Source: Pseudomonas sp. GM78 (GTDB lineage Bacteria; Pseudomonadota; Gammaproteobacteria; Pseudomonadales; Pseudomonadaceae). From it: a DNA stretch of 64,000 nt. The notes under the pieces were generated by a model. That model worked only from the letters and a program-made list of their open reading frames with translations. It was not told the DNA's origin and did not search any database. How positions within the stretch are numbered: the first letter of the stretch is position 1; every line of letters begins with the position of its first letter. The DNA is taken from the NCBI RefSeq assembly GCF_000282475.1, contig NZ_AKJF01000005.1:58759-122758 (forward strand). Direction: 5' to 3'. Positions 1-8,503 of the stretch are shown piece by piece. The position numbers and the translations under genes were made by a program.

Positions 1-48
1 GTCGTTGGAGGCATTGATCGCCAGCTGCAGCAGTTTCGCGTTGATCAT
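1..48 (-). CDS. Short LOV-domain photoreceptor protein, N-terminus only
   Basis: Only the first 16 codons lie in the window, reading MINAKLLQLAINASND. That resembles the N-terminal cap of the short LOV (PAS) blue-light proteins of Pseudomonas putida and relatives, which begin MINAxLLQ…ASNDGIVVAE. The flavin-binding core and the photoactive cysteine lie outside the window, so the call rests on this short match. The ATG is at 46-48, preceded by a good ribosome site (AAGGAAGG, about 55-64 on this strand). It is divergent from the flavodoxin gene, with about 100 bp of shared upstream DNA. Confidence 0.55.
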   Translation of the reverse strand, partial: MINAKLLQLAINASND

Positions 49-150
49 CGGTGAAACCCTTCCTTGTTGGTTGTCTGTGGGATTCTAAAAGAACAATGCA
101 GACCGTGCTGTTAATATCCCGGTCTTTTATTCAGCTTCAGGATCAGATTG

Positions 151-606
151 ATGAAAGTCGCCATCATTTCCGGCTCGGTGTACGGCACGGCTGAAGAAGT
201 TGCCCGCCACGCCGCCAGTATTTTGAAAACCGCCGGTTTCGAAACCTTCCACAACCCCCGGGCAAGCCTTGCCGATCTTCAGGCCTTCGGTCCCGAGGCC
301 TTGCTGGCGGTCACCTCCACCACCGGCATGGGCGAGCTACCGGACAACCTGCAACCCCTGTACTCGACGATTCGCGACCTGTTGCCCGCCGCCTGGCGAG
401 GCTTGCCGGGGGCCGTGATCGGCCTGGGCGACGCGAGCTATGGCGATACCTTTTGCGGCGGTGGCGAGCTGATGCGGGAGCTGTTCGGTGAGCTGGGTGT
501 TCGCGAAGTCCTGCCGATGCTGCGCCTGGATGCCAGTGAAAGCGTGACCCCGGAAACGGATGCCGAGCCCTGGCTGGCGGAACTGGTCGACGCGCTGCGA
601 GGCTGA
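151..606 (+). CDS. Small flavodoxin (MioC-like)
   Basis: A 151-aa single-domain flavodoxin. The N-terminus MKVAIISGSVYGTAEEVA is the FMN phosphate-binding loop after beta-1. Later loops STTGMGELPDN and GLGDASYGDTFCGGG match the two FMN isoalloxazine-contacting loops. It would be a cytosolic one-electron carrier; MioC-type proteins have been linked to biotin synthase and other radical enzymes, but the partner here is not visible. I prefer ATG 151 over the adjacent TTG 148 because AGGA at 139-142 gives normal spacing. It stands alone and is divergent from the LOV gene. Confidence 0.85.
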   Translation: MKVAIISGSVYGTAEEVARHAASILKTAGFETFHNPRASLADLQAFGPEALLAVTSTTGMGELPDNLQPLYSTIRDLLPAAWRGLPGAVIGLGDASYGDTFCGGGELMRELFGELGVREVLPMLRLDASESVTPETDAEPWLAELVDALRG

Positions 607-774
607 TCGACAACGCTGGTGCAACCGGCAGCCAGGCCATGGACCCCGACTCTTTGAGTCACTGACTCGCTCGGCCATCAAGCTGGCTGCCAATGCAACT
701 ACGCGAACCCCGGAGGGTGACTAGACTCGGTAGTCATTGGAAACACTCCATAATAAAAACCGAGGTTCCTTGCC
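607..774. other. Intergenic gap before the aldolase-like gene
   Basis: No coding potential and no clear terminator. The only useful element is a GAGG ribosome site about nine bases upstream of the GTG start at 775. Confidence 0.4.
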
Positions 775-1557
775 GTGAGCGTAGCCCCCGTCCAGTCCTC
801 CTCCAGTGTCAAAGATCAGGTCAGCGCTGCCGAGTGGCAGACCCGCGTCGACCTGGCTGCCTGCTACCGCCTGGTCGCCCAGCATGGCTGGGATGATCTG
901 ATATTCACCCACATCTCCGCCAAGGTGCCGGGCACCGAAGACTTTCTGATCAACCCCTACGGCCTGATGTTCCACGAAATTACCGCGTCGAGCCTGGTCA
1001 AGGTCGATCAGGCCGGTAACAAGCTGATGGACAGCCCCTACGAGATCAACCCGGCGGGGTACACCATCCATAGTGCGGTGCACGAGGTTCGCCACGATGT
1101 AGAGTGCGTGCTGCACACCCATACGGCTTCGGGCGTGGCGGTGTCGGCGCAGCGACAAGGCATTTTACCGATCAGCCAGCAGTCGCTCTTTGTCCTGTCG
1201 AGCCTGGCGTATCACGCCTACGAAGGTGTTGCGGTCAACCATGAGGAAAAGGCGCGACTGCAAGCCGACCTCGGCGCCAGCAATTTCCTGATGCTGCACA
1301 ACCACGGTCTGCTGACCTGCGGTGGCAGCATCGCCGACACCTTCCTGATGATGTTTATCTTTCAACGCGCCTGCGACATTCAAGTCATGGCGCAAAACGG
1401 TGGGGCCGAACTGATTGCCATCGAAGCGCAGATTCTGGCGGGTGCCAAGGCGATGATCGCCGGTGTCACCAAAAGTGCTCAAGGAATGGGCGGAGCGCTG
1501 GCCTGGCCAGCGCTGCTGCGCAAGCTCGATAAACTGGACCCGGGGTATAAACTCTAA
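775..1557 (+). CDS. Class II aldolase/adducin family protein
   Basis: 260 aa. The class II aldolase fold shows in the metal-ligand motifs IFTHISAK, VLHTHTASG and MLHNHGLLT. In fuculose-1-phosphate aldolase and relatives, such His residues bind the catalytic zinc. Substrate is not predictable: the family includes sugar-phosphate aldolases, epimerases and decarboxylases, and the 'adducin-like' subgroup has no established reaction. The start is GTG at 775, behind GAGG. Its TAA overlaps the ATG of the following alpha/beta hydrolase by one base (TAATG), so the two are probably translationally coupled. Confidence 0.85.
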   Translation: MSVAPVQSSSSVKDQVSAAEWQTRVDLAACYRLVAQHGWDDLIFTHISAKVPGTEDFLINPYGLMFHEITASSLVKVDQAGNKLMDSPYEINPAGYTIHSAVHEVRHDVECVLHTHTASGVAVSAQRQGILPISQQSLFVLSSLAYHAYEGVAVNHEEKARLQADLGASNFLMLHNHGLLTCGGSIADTFLMMFIFQRACDIQVMAQNGGAELIAIEAQILAGAKAMIAGVTKSAQGMGGALAWPALLRKLDKLDPGYKL

Positions 1558-2459
1558 TGCAGCTCGCCGAGATTCCCCTGAGTGTGTGGCGCAAGCGCAG
1601 CCAGACTTTCATGTTTCGTGGCCAAGCCATCCGTTACTGGACGGCGGGGCAGGGTGAGCCGTTGTTGCTCATCCATGGCTTCCCGAGCGCAAGTTGGGAC
1701 TGGCATTACCTTTGGCAACCGTTGGCCCAGCGCTATCGGGTGATTGCCTGTGACATGCTCGGTTTCGGCGACTCGGCCAAACCGGTGGATCACGAATACA
1801 GCCTGCTGGAGCAGGCCGATCTGCAACTGGAGTTGTTGGCGCACCTGAAGGTCGAGCAGCCATTGCACCTGCTGGCCCATGATTACGGCGACAGCGTGGC
1901 CCAGGAACTGCTGGCCCGGCATTACGAAGCGCGCATCCACCTCGCCAGTTGCGTGTTCCTCAATGGCGGGCTGTTCCCCGAAACCCATCGCGCGGTGCTG
2001 ATGCAAAAACTCCTGCTCAGCCCGCTGGGCTGGATGATTGGTCGCGCTTTCAGTCGCGATGGGCTGGTGAAGAGTTTCCGCCAGATCTTCGGCCCGCAGA
2101 CCCGTCCCAGTGAAAGCCAGATGGATGATTTCTGGAGCTTGGTCGAAAGCAATCACGGGCCACGGGTCATGCATAAATTGATTGCCTACATCCCCGAGCG
2201 GCGAACCCATCGCGAGCGTTGGGTTGGCGCGATGCAGCGCGGCGAAGTGCCGCTGCGGGTGATCGATGGTGAGGTCGACCCGGTTTCCGGTGCCCACATG
2301 GTCGCGCGCTACCGTGAGCTGATACCCAACCCGGACGTGGTCTTGCTCAGCGACATCGGTCATTACCCGCAGATCGAAGCGCCGTGCCAGGTGCTCAAGC
2401 ACTACCTGGCCTTCCGCGATCGGACGGCCTCACCGCCACTCAAGGTGGCTTGTTCGTAG
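1557..2459 (+). CDS. Alpha/beta hydrolase with Asp nucleophile (MEST/epoxide-hydrolase-like)
   Basis: 300 aa. Oxyanion-loop motif LLIHGFPSASWDW is followed by the nucleophile elbow LLAHDYGDS, where the central residue is Asp rather than Ser. Acid region IDGEVDPVSG and catalytic His in DIGHYPQIE complete the triad. An Asp nucleophile is typical of epoxide hydrolases, haloalkane dehalogenases and the MEST-like subgroup, so an ester-bond reaction is less likely. It is coupled to the upstream aldolase-like gene by a one-base overlap. The stop codon TAG is the start of a GTAGGA REP-like element, so the last codons abut a repeat. Confidence 0.85.
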   Translation: MQLAEIPLSVWRKRSQTFMFRGQAIRYWTAGQGEPLLLIHGFPSASWDWHYLWQPLAQRYRVIACDMLGFGDSAKPVDHEYSLLEQADLQLELLAHLKVEQPLHLLAHDYGDSVAQELLARHYEARIHLASCVFLNGGLFPETHRAVLMQKLLLSPLGWMIGRAFSRDGLVKSFRQIFGPQTRPSESQMDDFWSLVESNHGPRVMHKLIAYIPERRTHRERWVGAMQRGEVPLRVIDGEVDPVSGAHMVARYRELIPNPDVVLLSDIGHYPQIEAPCQVLKHYLAFRDRTASPPLKVACS

Positions 2460-2556
2460 GAACCGGCTTGCCGGCGAAGGCGTCCTTGAACATTGCGCCG
2501 CTCTTGCGGGCATTCTCGCCCCTGTAGGAGCCCGGCTTGCCGCACCGCTGGCTTCT
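2455..2556. repeat. Two degenerate REP-like elements
   Basis: GTAGGAACCGGCTTGCCGGCG (from 2456) and GTAGGAGCCCGGCTTGCCGC (from 2524) carry the GTAGGAG…CGGCTTGCCGG core found elsewhere in the window, for example at 44886-44959. Both copies are in the same orientation, unlike the inverted doublets elsewhere. Confidence 0.6.
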
Positions 2557-2681
2557 ACGACGTTTGTGCTCATCATCCCCCTACCTTATCGCACACCATT
2601 CAGCCTTCCCCCTGTTCATTGTGGCCCGTAGCGCCGTGCCTGAAACTCCAAGCCAATGTCCCTGGCCTGCTGGAGTTCCCC

Positions 2682-3593
2682 ATGAATGAGTCTGTGCGTT
2701 TCGAAGATAAAGTCGTGATCATCACCGGTGCGGGTGGCGGCCTGGGACGGGCGCACGCACTGCTGTTCGCCAAACAGGGTGCCAAGGTACTGGTCAACGA
2801 CCTCGGCGGCTCGACCCAGGGCGAAGGCGCCAATGCCTCGGCGGCAGACCGCGTGGTCAACGAAATTCGCGACGCGGGCGGCACCGCCGTGGCCAACCAC
2901 GACTCGGTCACCGACGGCGACAAGATCGTCCAGCACGCCCTCGACGCCTTCGGCCGCGTCGACGTGGTGGTCAACAACGCCGGCATCCTGCGCGACAAGA
3001 CCTTCCACAAGATGGAAGACGCCGACTGGGACCTGGTTTACCGCGTCCACGTCGAAGGCGCCTACAAAGTCACCCGCGCCGCCTGGCCGCACCTGCGCGA
3101 GCAAAACTACGGCCGGGTGATCTTCACCGCGTCCACCTCAGGCATCTACGGCAACTTCGGCCAGTCCAACTACGGCATGGCCAAGCTCGGCCTCTACGGC
3201 CTGACCCGCACCCTGGCCATCGAAGGCCGCAAGAACAACATCCTGGTCAACGCCATCGCCCCCACCGGCGGCACCCGCATGACCGAAGGCCTGATCCCGC
3301 CGCAAGTGTTCGAACAACTCAAACCGGAACTGGTCAGCCCGTTGGTGGTGTACCTGGCCAGCGAAAACTGCCAGGAAACCTCCGGGCTGTTCGAAGTCGG
3401 CGGCGGCTGGATGGGCAAAGTGCGCTGGGAACGCAGCCTCGGCGCCGGGTTCGATCCGCGGGTGGGTTTCTCGCCGGAAGATGTGGCGGCGCATTGGCAG
3501 CAGATTTGTGATTTCGAGGGGGCGGCGCATCCGAAGGACAACATTGAGGCGCTGAAGGAGATGATGGGGAATTTGCAGAAGTATTCGTTGTAA
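2682..3593 (+). CDS. SDR family oxidoreductase, MFE-2-type 3-hydroxyacyl-CoA dehydrogenase-like
   Basis: 303 aa. Rossmann motif TGAGGGLG near residue 16 is followed by VNDLGG, the acidic residue that favours NAD. Active-site Ser, Tyr and Lys appear in ASTSGIYGNFGQSNYGMAK. The N-terminus (MNESVRFEDKVVIITGAG) resembles the (3R)-hydroxyacyl-CoA dehydrogenase domain of peroxisomal multifunctional enzyme 2. Expected role: oxidation of a 3-hydroxyacyl-CoA or similar alcohol in the cytoplasm. The ATG at 2682 is preceded by GGAG. The frame is open for 63 codons upstream, but that stretch is REP and non-coding in composition. Confidence 0.85.
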   Translation: MNESVRFEDKVVIITGAGGGLGRAHALLFAKQGAKVLVNDLGGSTQGEGANASAADRVVNEIRDAGGTAVANHDSVTDGDKIVQHALDAFGRVDVVVNNAGILRDKTFHKMEDADWDLVYRVHVEGAYKVTRAAWPHLREQNYGRVIFTASTSGIYGNFGQSNYGMAKLGLYGLTRTLAIEGRKNNILVNAIAPTGGTRMTEGLIPPQVFEQLKPELVSPLVVYLASENCQETSGLFEVGGGWMGKVRWERSLGAGFDPRVGFSPEDVAAHWQQICDFEGAAHPKDNIEALKEMMGNLQKYSL

Positions 3594-3599
3594 GAAATT

Positions 3600-3638
3600 G
3601 AAAAAGGGTGGCAAGTGTGAGTGCTTGCTCCCTTTTTT
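3600..3638. terminator. Bidirectional intrinsic terminator between SDR and immunity gene
   Basis: Stem AAAAAGGG-tg-GCAAG paired with CTTGC-t-CCCTTTTTT, with a short loop. A-run and T-run on either side let it serve the SDR gene (plus) and the pyocin/immunity operon (minus). Confidence 0.8.
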
Positions 3639-3645
3639 ACGTGTG

Positions 3646-3906
3646 TTATCCGGCTTTGAATCCGGTTTTTCCGTTATCTAGTCGCCACTGCTTTATTGCA
3701 TCTATCACACCTTTCGGGCTGTCCTCAATGCCCTCTCTAGGGTCATACAAAATTCCTGTGCCATCGGGATGCTCTGAGGTGATAACAATGTTCTCAACAA
3801 TTGCATCGTGTTCTTCTTCAGAAGCGTAATTACCTTCGAACAAACGTTCGACCAGAGCCATGTATTCGGCTTCTGTGTATTCTTCCAGTTTGCTCTTGAG
3901 AGTCAT
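3646..3906 (-). CDS. Colicin E/pyocin-type DNase immunity protein (Im family)
   Basis: 86 aa, the usual size for Im2/Im7/Im8/Im9 proteins. It carries the family helix-III signature SEHPDGTGILYDPREG and the C-terminal IKQWRLDNGKTGFK. Tyr54 of the Im9 Tyr54-Tyr55 DNase-contact pair is kept, while the second position is Asp55, a specificity-determining area. It binds and blocks the cognate HNH nuclease in the producing cell. The start codon overlaps the last four bases of the upstream nuclease gene (ATGA), the standard bacteriocin/immunity arrangement. It is intact although the killing gene carries a nonsense codon. Confidence 0.92.
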   Translation of the reverse strand: MTLKSKLEEYTEAEYMALVERLFEGNYASEEEHDAIVENIVITSEHPDGTGILYDPREGIEDSPKGVIDAIKQWRLDNGKTGFKAG

Positions 3907-5984
3907 TCTTTCACTCCTTTTGCCTTTGTGTGAGTTTGGATGTGCGATTTGGGTGTCATTATTTGAAGGTTGTCCATGTCGTAGACTTCGCCGCCTTCCG
4001 CGATTGGGATGATATGGTGGATTTCGTACTTGATTCTCTTACCCACTTGATCTTGAGGAGAGGCGGCTGGGGCGAGACCTTGTTTCATGTCCATTTGCCT
4101 CAGTTTTGTAAACTGGCCGTTCAATAGCTCATCGTTACTCACAGCTTTCCAAAATTCGCTGCGGAAATTGTTAAATGTCGAAAATCTCCGTCCTCGGAGC
4201 TTATCTGCAATCTGCGCGGGAATCGGCGCACCTTCGGGCATTGAGGCAGTTCCCATCCAATTTCCAGATACTAACTGTCCTGAACCGTTAGATACACCAG
4301 GCTCGTTCCGCCGATCCCTGAACATCACAAACTGAGGCGGAATACCCGAGTCAATCGGAAATACATAGACGAAGCCACCGAAGCTATAGAGATCCAGCTC
4401 CGGGTTTTCGTCGATCCTTCCTTCGAGGGCGGTTGCGGTAGCTCCGGTGTAGGGCGCGACGTCCGGTTGTGCCGCAGGAAGAGCTGTTGATGCATCGCCC
4501 GGGCTGACAATTGGCGTCCATGTCATGCCGGGGGACTGGGCGGTCGAGCTCTCGGTCCTGTAAACATTCAGACCCGGATCGTAGGTCGCGAGACGCACCG
4601 GTACTTTGCGCGACACCGAGGTGACATTTGTGGCTGCGACGGAAAACTCTGTGGTGTTATCCACAGTCCGGGTTCCGACGGCGACCGGCAGTTCGATGTC
4701 TCCGTTGGCTTGGGCAACGGCACGCAGTTGATTGTCGTCATACGTCGTGAGATCCGAGAGTGGGACGCTCAAGCCGTAGGGTTCTTTGTTGTCCCGTAGC
4801 GCGTAGTAAACCAGTGCAGCAACGCCAACAACGATAACCACGCCTGAGGCTGCTCCGACAGCGGCTGCCAATGCGGTGATTGCGGTGGCTGCAGCTGACC
4901 GCAGGGCGGTCCTGATCGCAAGCGCGGTTGCTGTTTCAATGGCCAGCGTGCCAGCACCTACAGCGAACACCGGACCATTTGCAGCCGCCGCGCCCGATAC
5001 GGGAAACGGGCGAATGCCTTTGCCGGCGTTCAGTGTTTCCATCGCGTCACGGAGCGCTTGTTCCTCCGCTTGCCGTTGCATCTCAAGGCGCAACTGCTCG
5101 GCTTGCCGTTGAACCTCGGCCTCGGCTTCCAGGCGAGCCTGTTCGGCAGCGATGTAGCGTGCGGCAGCTTCAGCGGCAATCCGCGCTTGCTCGGCGGCTA
5201 CTCGCTCGGCTTCTGCCAGTGCCGCTAATCGGGCCTGCTCTTGCGCATGGGCGAGTGCCTCAGCTTCTGCCCTGATGCGTGCCTGTTCAGCCGCGACACG
5301 TTGTGCTTCCTGTTCCGCGGCAACCCGTCGTTCTTCAGATTGCGCACCGGCAAGTAGATTCTGTACGTGTGCCTGCTGACTATTCAAAAGTTGAATGTGC
5401 TCTGTCAGCAGCTTTGCGGAGTAGCCAGCTTTAAAAGACGCAACCCATTTTGAATAGGCAGGACCATAGGGCGTTACTGCCCCATCCAAAGCTTGAGCTC
5501 TGGCAAGGTAATCACCAATGGTTGAATTGAGAGGGCTGCGCCCGTAAAAGGAATCGGCGAGTGACGTCTGCGTGTGCAGTTCAGTCGTCTTCTGCTGGGT
5601 TAAAATGTTTCTGATGTTCAGTTCGTGCTGGTATGCCTGTGCGGTTGTCGATACTGCGGCCGGGAACTGGGCTCTCAGGTTCGCCAGGTCAGCCTCGATT
5701 GCTACTCCTGAATTTGCGGAATTAACCGTCTAGGCAGCTTTAACGGCGTTTTCCGTAGCTTTAATATTGTCTCGGGTTTCGCGCCTTAGTCCTTCTGTAT
5801 TTGTAATCCCAGAGCCCATTCCTCCAGCTCGTGTTGGTGGAATGCGAAAACCACCACTTTGAGGATTTTTCCCTGGCATTGGTCGTGCTTCTATATAAGT
5901 TGTTGCTTCTATAATTCTGCCATCTTCATCTGCTCGGATGTCAATTGGCGGCAGGGGCAACGGTGGTCCTTGTTTCTCTGACAT
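3903..5984 (-). pseudogene. S-type pyocin (colicin-like) HNH DNase, interrupted by an in-frame amber codon
   Basis: One reading frame runs from ATG 5982-5984 to the stop at 3903, broken only by TAG at 5730-5732 (codon 85). Codons 1-84 encode MSEKQGPPLPLPPIDI…ENAVKAA. After the stop the frame stays open with protein-like sequence, and the next recognised start is TTG 5489 (codon 166). Layout counting the stop as a codon: proline/glycine-rich N-terminus; Ala/Glu/Arg-rich coiled coil about 216-310; small-residue hydrophobic segment about 335-396; pyocin-S translocation region; C-terminal DNase. The DNase motifs FRSEFWKAVSND, HHIIPIAEGG (His656-657), YDMDNLQIMTPKSH (His681) and His685 match the colicin E9 HNH domain. 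Ribosome site AAGGAAG precedes ATG 5984. Unless TAG is read through or the base is an assembly error, no full-length toxin is made. Confidence 0.85.
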
Positions 5985-6234
5985 TGGTTAATCTTCCTTG
6001 TGCGTGATTAATCGATGCTGCCGAATAATGCTACGTCAGGAATGTTTGGGACGGGTCTGAGGTGGTTGTGAGCTGTTACATATAATGTTGAAAGGAGTTT
6101 CGCGGTATTAGATGCGAAGGCAGGAAGTTCGCGCGCCTTAAAAGATATTTCTTATGCAGTTGCAGGAAGTGTCTTGTAGGATCCATGTTAAACACTGAGT
6201 TTAAATTGACTGCCACCACAAACCCTTCGCCCAT

Positions 6235-6264
6235 AAAAAAGGCCGCTGCAAACGCAGCGGCCAA
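6235..6264 (-). terminator. Intrinsic terminator (minus direction) with no obvious gene upstream
   Basis: Perfect 9-bp stem GGCCGCTGC/GCAGCGGCC around AAAC. On the minus strand it is followed by TTTTTTAT. No credible minus-strand protein gene feeds into it. Confidence 0.75.
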
Positions 6265-6579
6265 AAAAGACGTTGGATCCAGGAGCTACAAATCAACGTC
6301 GATGTACACGTGGTGATGACTCGATGCGTTCAAATCATCTGAAATCTGTAGCGAACGGCGAAGGCGCAAGGCCTTTCGTTGCGTCGCGCTGTGCGGCTGT
6401 TTTCCCCAAAGCGCATGGCAAGAATAAGTCTTTGCCGGCAAAGGAAAAATAGCGATCGGGGAGATGCACCGTTACCACTGGCGTAACAGTCCTGCCTGGC
6501 AGCAGCGTAGACCATGTTTCCAATTGATGCCGCTACATCCAGTGTGTCTATGCCCCGTGCAATCTCCCCGCTCCATGCA

Positions 6580-6635
6580 GGTATTCATCCTTTGGAGCGA
6601 CACCACGAATACCTCCTTGGTGCGCTTATCGCTCC
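6580..6635 (+). promoter_or_regulatory. Overlapping, mutually exclusive inverted repeats in the DUF1302 leader
   Basis: GGTATTC (6580-6586) can pair with GAATACC (6607-6613). GGAGCGA-CACCA (6594-6605) can pair with TGGTG (6618-6622) and TCGCTCC (6629-6635). The two structures overlap and cannot form together. This could be an RNA switch/attenuator-like leader or a pair of protein-binding palindromes. Confidence 0.35.
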
Positions 6636-6685
6636 CGGCGTGCGGCAGTAGGGTGTGGCCTTCTGTCACTCACCGGGGAAGACGC

Positions 6686-8479
6686 ATGACAAAAACAACA
6701 ATGCGCGCCATCTTCACACCGCAGGCGTTGGCCGTTTCGGTGGCCTTGGGGTGCTGTGCCCAGGCGCAGGCGCTTTCATTCAACATTGGGGAAATCGAGG
6801 GCACGTTCGACTCTTCGCTGTCGGTCGGTGCGAGCTGGGGCATGCGAGATGCCGATGATGCCCTGGTCGGCATCGTCAACGGCGGCAGCGGGCAGGCGTC
6901 GACCGGTGACGACGGGCGCCAGAACTTCGGCAAGGGTGAAACCTTCTCGAAGATTTTCAAGGGCATTCACGACCTCGAGTTGAAGTACGGCGACACCGGT
7001 GTGTTCGTCCGTGGCAAGTACTGGTACGACTTCGAATTGAAGGACGAAGACCGGCCTTTCAAGCCGATCAGCGATCACAATCGCAAAGAGGGTTCCAAGT
7101 CGTCCGGTGGGCAAATCCTCGACGCCTTCGTCTATCACAACTATTCCATCGCCGACCTGCCGGGCACGGTGCGCGCCGGCAAGCAGGTGGTCAGTTGGGG
7201 CGAAAGTACCTTCATCAGCAACTCGATCAACAGCATCAACCCGGTCGACGTGTCCGCCTTTCGCCGTCCCGGTGCCGAGATCAAGGAGGGCCTGATTCCG
7301 GTCAACATGCTGTTCGCCTCCCAGGGGCTGACCGACAAATTAACGGTCGAAGGCTTCTATCAACTGGAGTGGGACCAGACCGTCGTCGATAACTGCGGCA
7401 CCTTCTTCGGTGTCGACGTGGTGGCCGATGGTTGTAACAAGGGCTACACCGTGGCGAGCCCGGCCATTGCGCCATTGCAGCCGATTGCCGCCGCCTTCGG
7501 CCAGGGTTTCGAGGTCACTAGCGAAGGCGTGGTGGTTCCCCGTGGCGGCGACCGCGATGCCCGCGATTCGGGGCAGTGGGGCACGGCGTTGCGCTGGTTG
7601 GGGGACGACACCGAGTACGGTCTGTACTTCATGAACTATCACAGCCGCACGCCCAATGTCGGTACGACAACGGCCGGTCTTGCGACGCTGGCGAGCCTTC
7701 CGCGCATCGTCGCCACCGCCAATGCCATCGCCCCCGGCACGGGTTCGGCACTGGCGCAAAGCGTGATGCTCGGTCGCGGCCAGTATTACCTTGAATACCC
7801 GGAAGACATTCGCCTGTATGGCGCCAGTTTCTCCACCACCTTGCCCACCGGCACGGCGTGGACCGGCGAGGTCAGCTATCGCCCCAACCTGCCTGTGCAG
7901 GTCAACACCAACGACCTGACCCTGGCGATGCTCAACCCGATCGCCGGTGGCGCGGCATCGCCGATAGCGACTTCGCCGGGTGCCGACAACACAGGCTACC
8001 GCCGCAAGGAAGTGACCCAGGTCCAGAGCACCCTGACGCACTTCGTCGATCAGATAGCTGGCGCGGATCGCCTGACCCTGGTGGGTGAAGCCGCGGTGGT
8101 TCACGTCGGTGGCCTGGAGTCGCGCAGCCAGTTGCGCTACGGCCGGGACTCGGTGTACGGGCAATACGGTTTCGGTGGTGATACCGATGGTTTCGTGACC
8201 TCGACCTCCTGGGGTTATCGCGCCCGCGCCATCCTCGATTACAACAACGTCATCGCCGGGATCAATTTCCGGCCCAACCTGTCGTGGTCCCACGACGTCG
8301 CCGGCTACGGCCCCAACGGGCTGTTCAATGAAGGTGCCAAGGCCGTCAGCCTCGGCGTCGATGCCGACTACCGCAACACCTATACCGCAAGCCTCAGTTA
8401 CACCGATTTCTTCGGGGGTGACTACAACGTGCTCGAAGACCGCGATTTCGTGGCGTTGAGCTTTGGCGTGAACTTCTGA
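6686..8479 (+). CDS. DUF1302 family outer-membrane beta-barrel protein
   Basis: 597 aa starting at ATG 6686 behind GGGGAA. A signal peptide (MTKTTMRAIFTPQALAVSVA…AQAQA) is followed by SFNIGEIEGTFDSSLSVGASW, characteristic of DUF1302. The rest alternates like a large beta-barrel and ends with aromatic …FGVNF, as outer-membrane proteins do. DUF1302 proteins are almost always encoded next to a DUF1329 protein, as here. In other pseudomonads the pair often sits with an MMPL-type RND permease, which is absent in this window. Role unproven; export or handling of hydrophobic compounds is the usual suggestion. Confidence 0.85.
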   Translation: MTKTTMRAIFTPQALAVSVALGCCAQAQALSFNIGEIEGTFDSSLSVGASWGMRDADDALVGIVNGGSGQASTGDDGRQNFGKGETFSKIFKGIHDLELKYGDTGVFVRGKYWYDFELKDEDRPFKPISDHNRKEGSKSSGGQILDAFVYHNYSIADLPGTVRAGKQVVSWGESTFISNSINSINPVDVSAFRRPGAEIKEGLIPVNMLFASQGLTDKLTVEGFYQLEWDQTVVDNCGTFFGVDVVADGCNKGYTVASPAIAPLQPIAAAFGQGFEVTSEGVVVPRGGDRDARDSGQWGTALRWLGDDTEYGLYFMNYHSRTPNVGTTTAGLATLASLPRIVATANAIAPGTGSALAQSVMLGRGQYYLEYPEDIRLYGASFSTTLPTGTAWTGEVSYRPNLPVQVNTNDLTLAMLNPIAGGAASPIATSPGADNTGYRRKEVTQVQSTLTHFVDQIAGADRLTLVGEAAVVHVGGLESRSQLRYGRDSVYGQYGFGGDTDGFVTSTSWGYRARAILDYNNVIAGINFRPNLSWSHDVAGYGPNGLFNEGAKAVSLGVDADYRNTYTASLSYTDFFGGDYNVLEDRDFVALSFGVNF

Positions 8480-8503
8480 CCTGGCTGAAAGAGGATGAAT
8501 TCG

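Larger units (their letters stand above)
5985..6685. other. 700-bp stretch without a convincing gene
   Basis: Contains the pyocin upstream region (AT-rich, minus strand), a strong hairpin terminator at 6239-6264, and the leader of the DUF1302 gene with overlapping inverted repeats (6580-6635). Short open frames on both strands lack ribosome sites or family resemblance. I see no LexA box of CTGT-N8-ACAG form and no clear PrtN P-box repeats in front of the pyocin gene. Confidence 0.5.

Noticed and set aside
5985-6120. LexA or PrtN (P-box) control of the pyocin gene
   Set aside because: No CTGT-N8-ACAG and no repeated ATTG-GT boxes were found on the minus strand; only a half-match (ACATTATATGTAACAG).
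6330-6523. Short minus-strand open frames near 6330-6523, one ending AVRYRFQM like a porin C-terminus
   Set aside because: The upstream part does not resemble a porin, there is no signal peptide or ribosome site, and a few terminal residues are not enough to call a relic.
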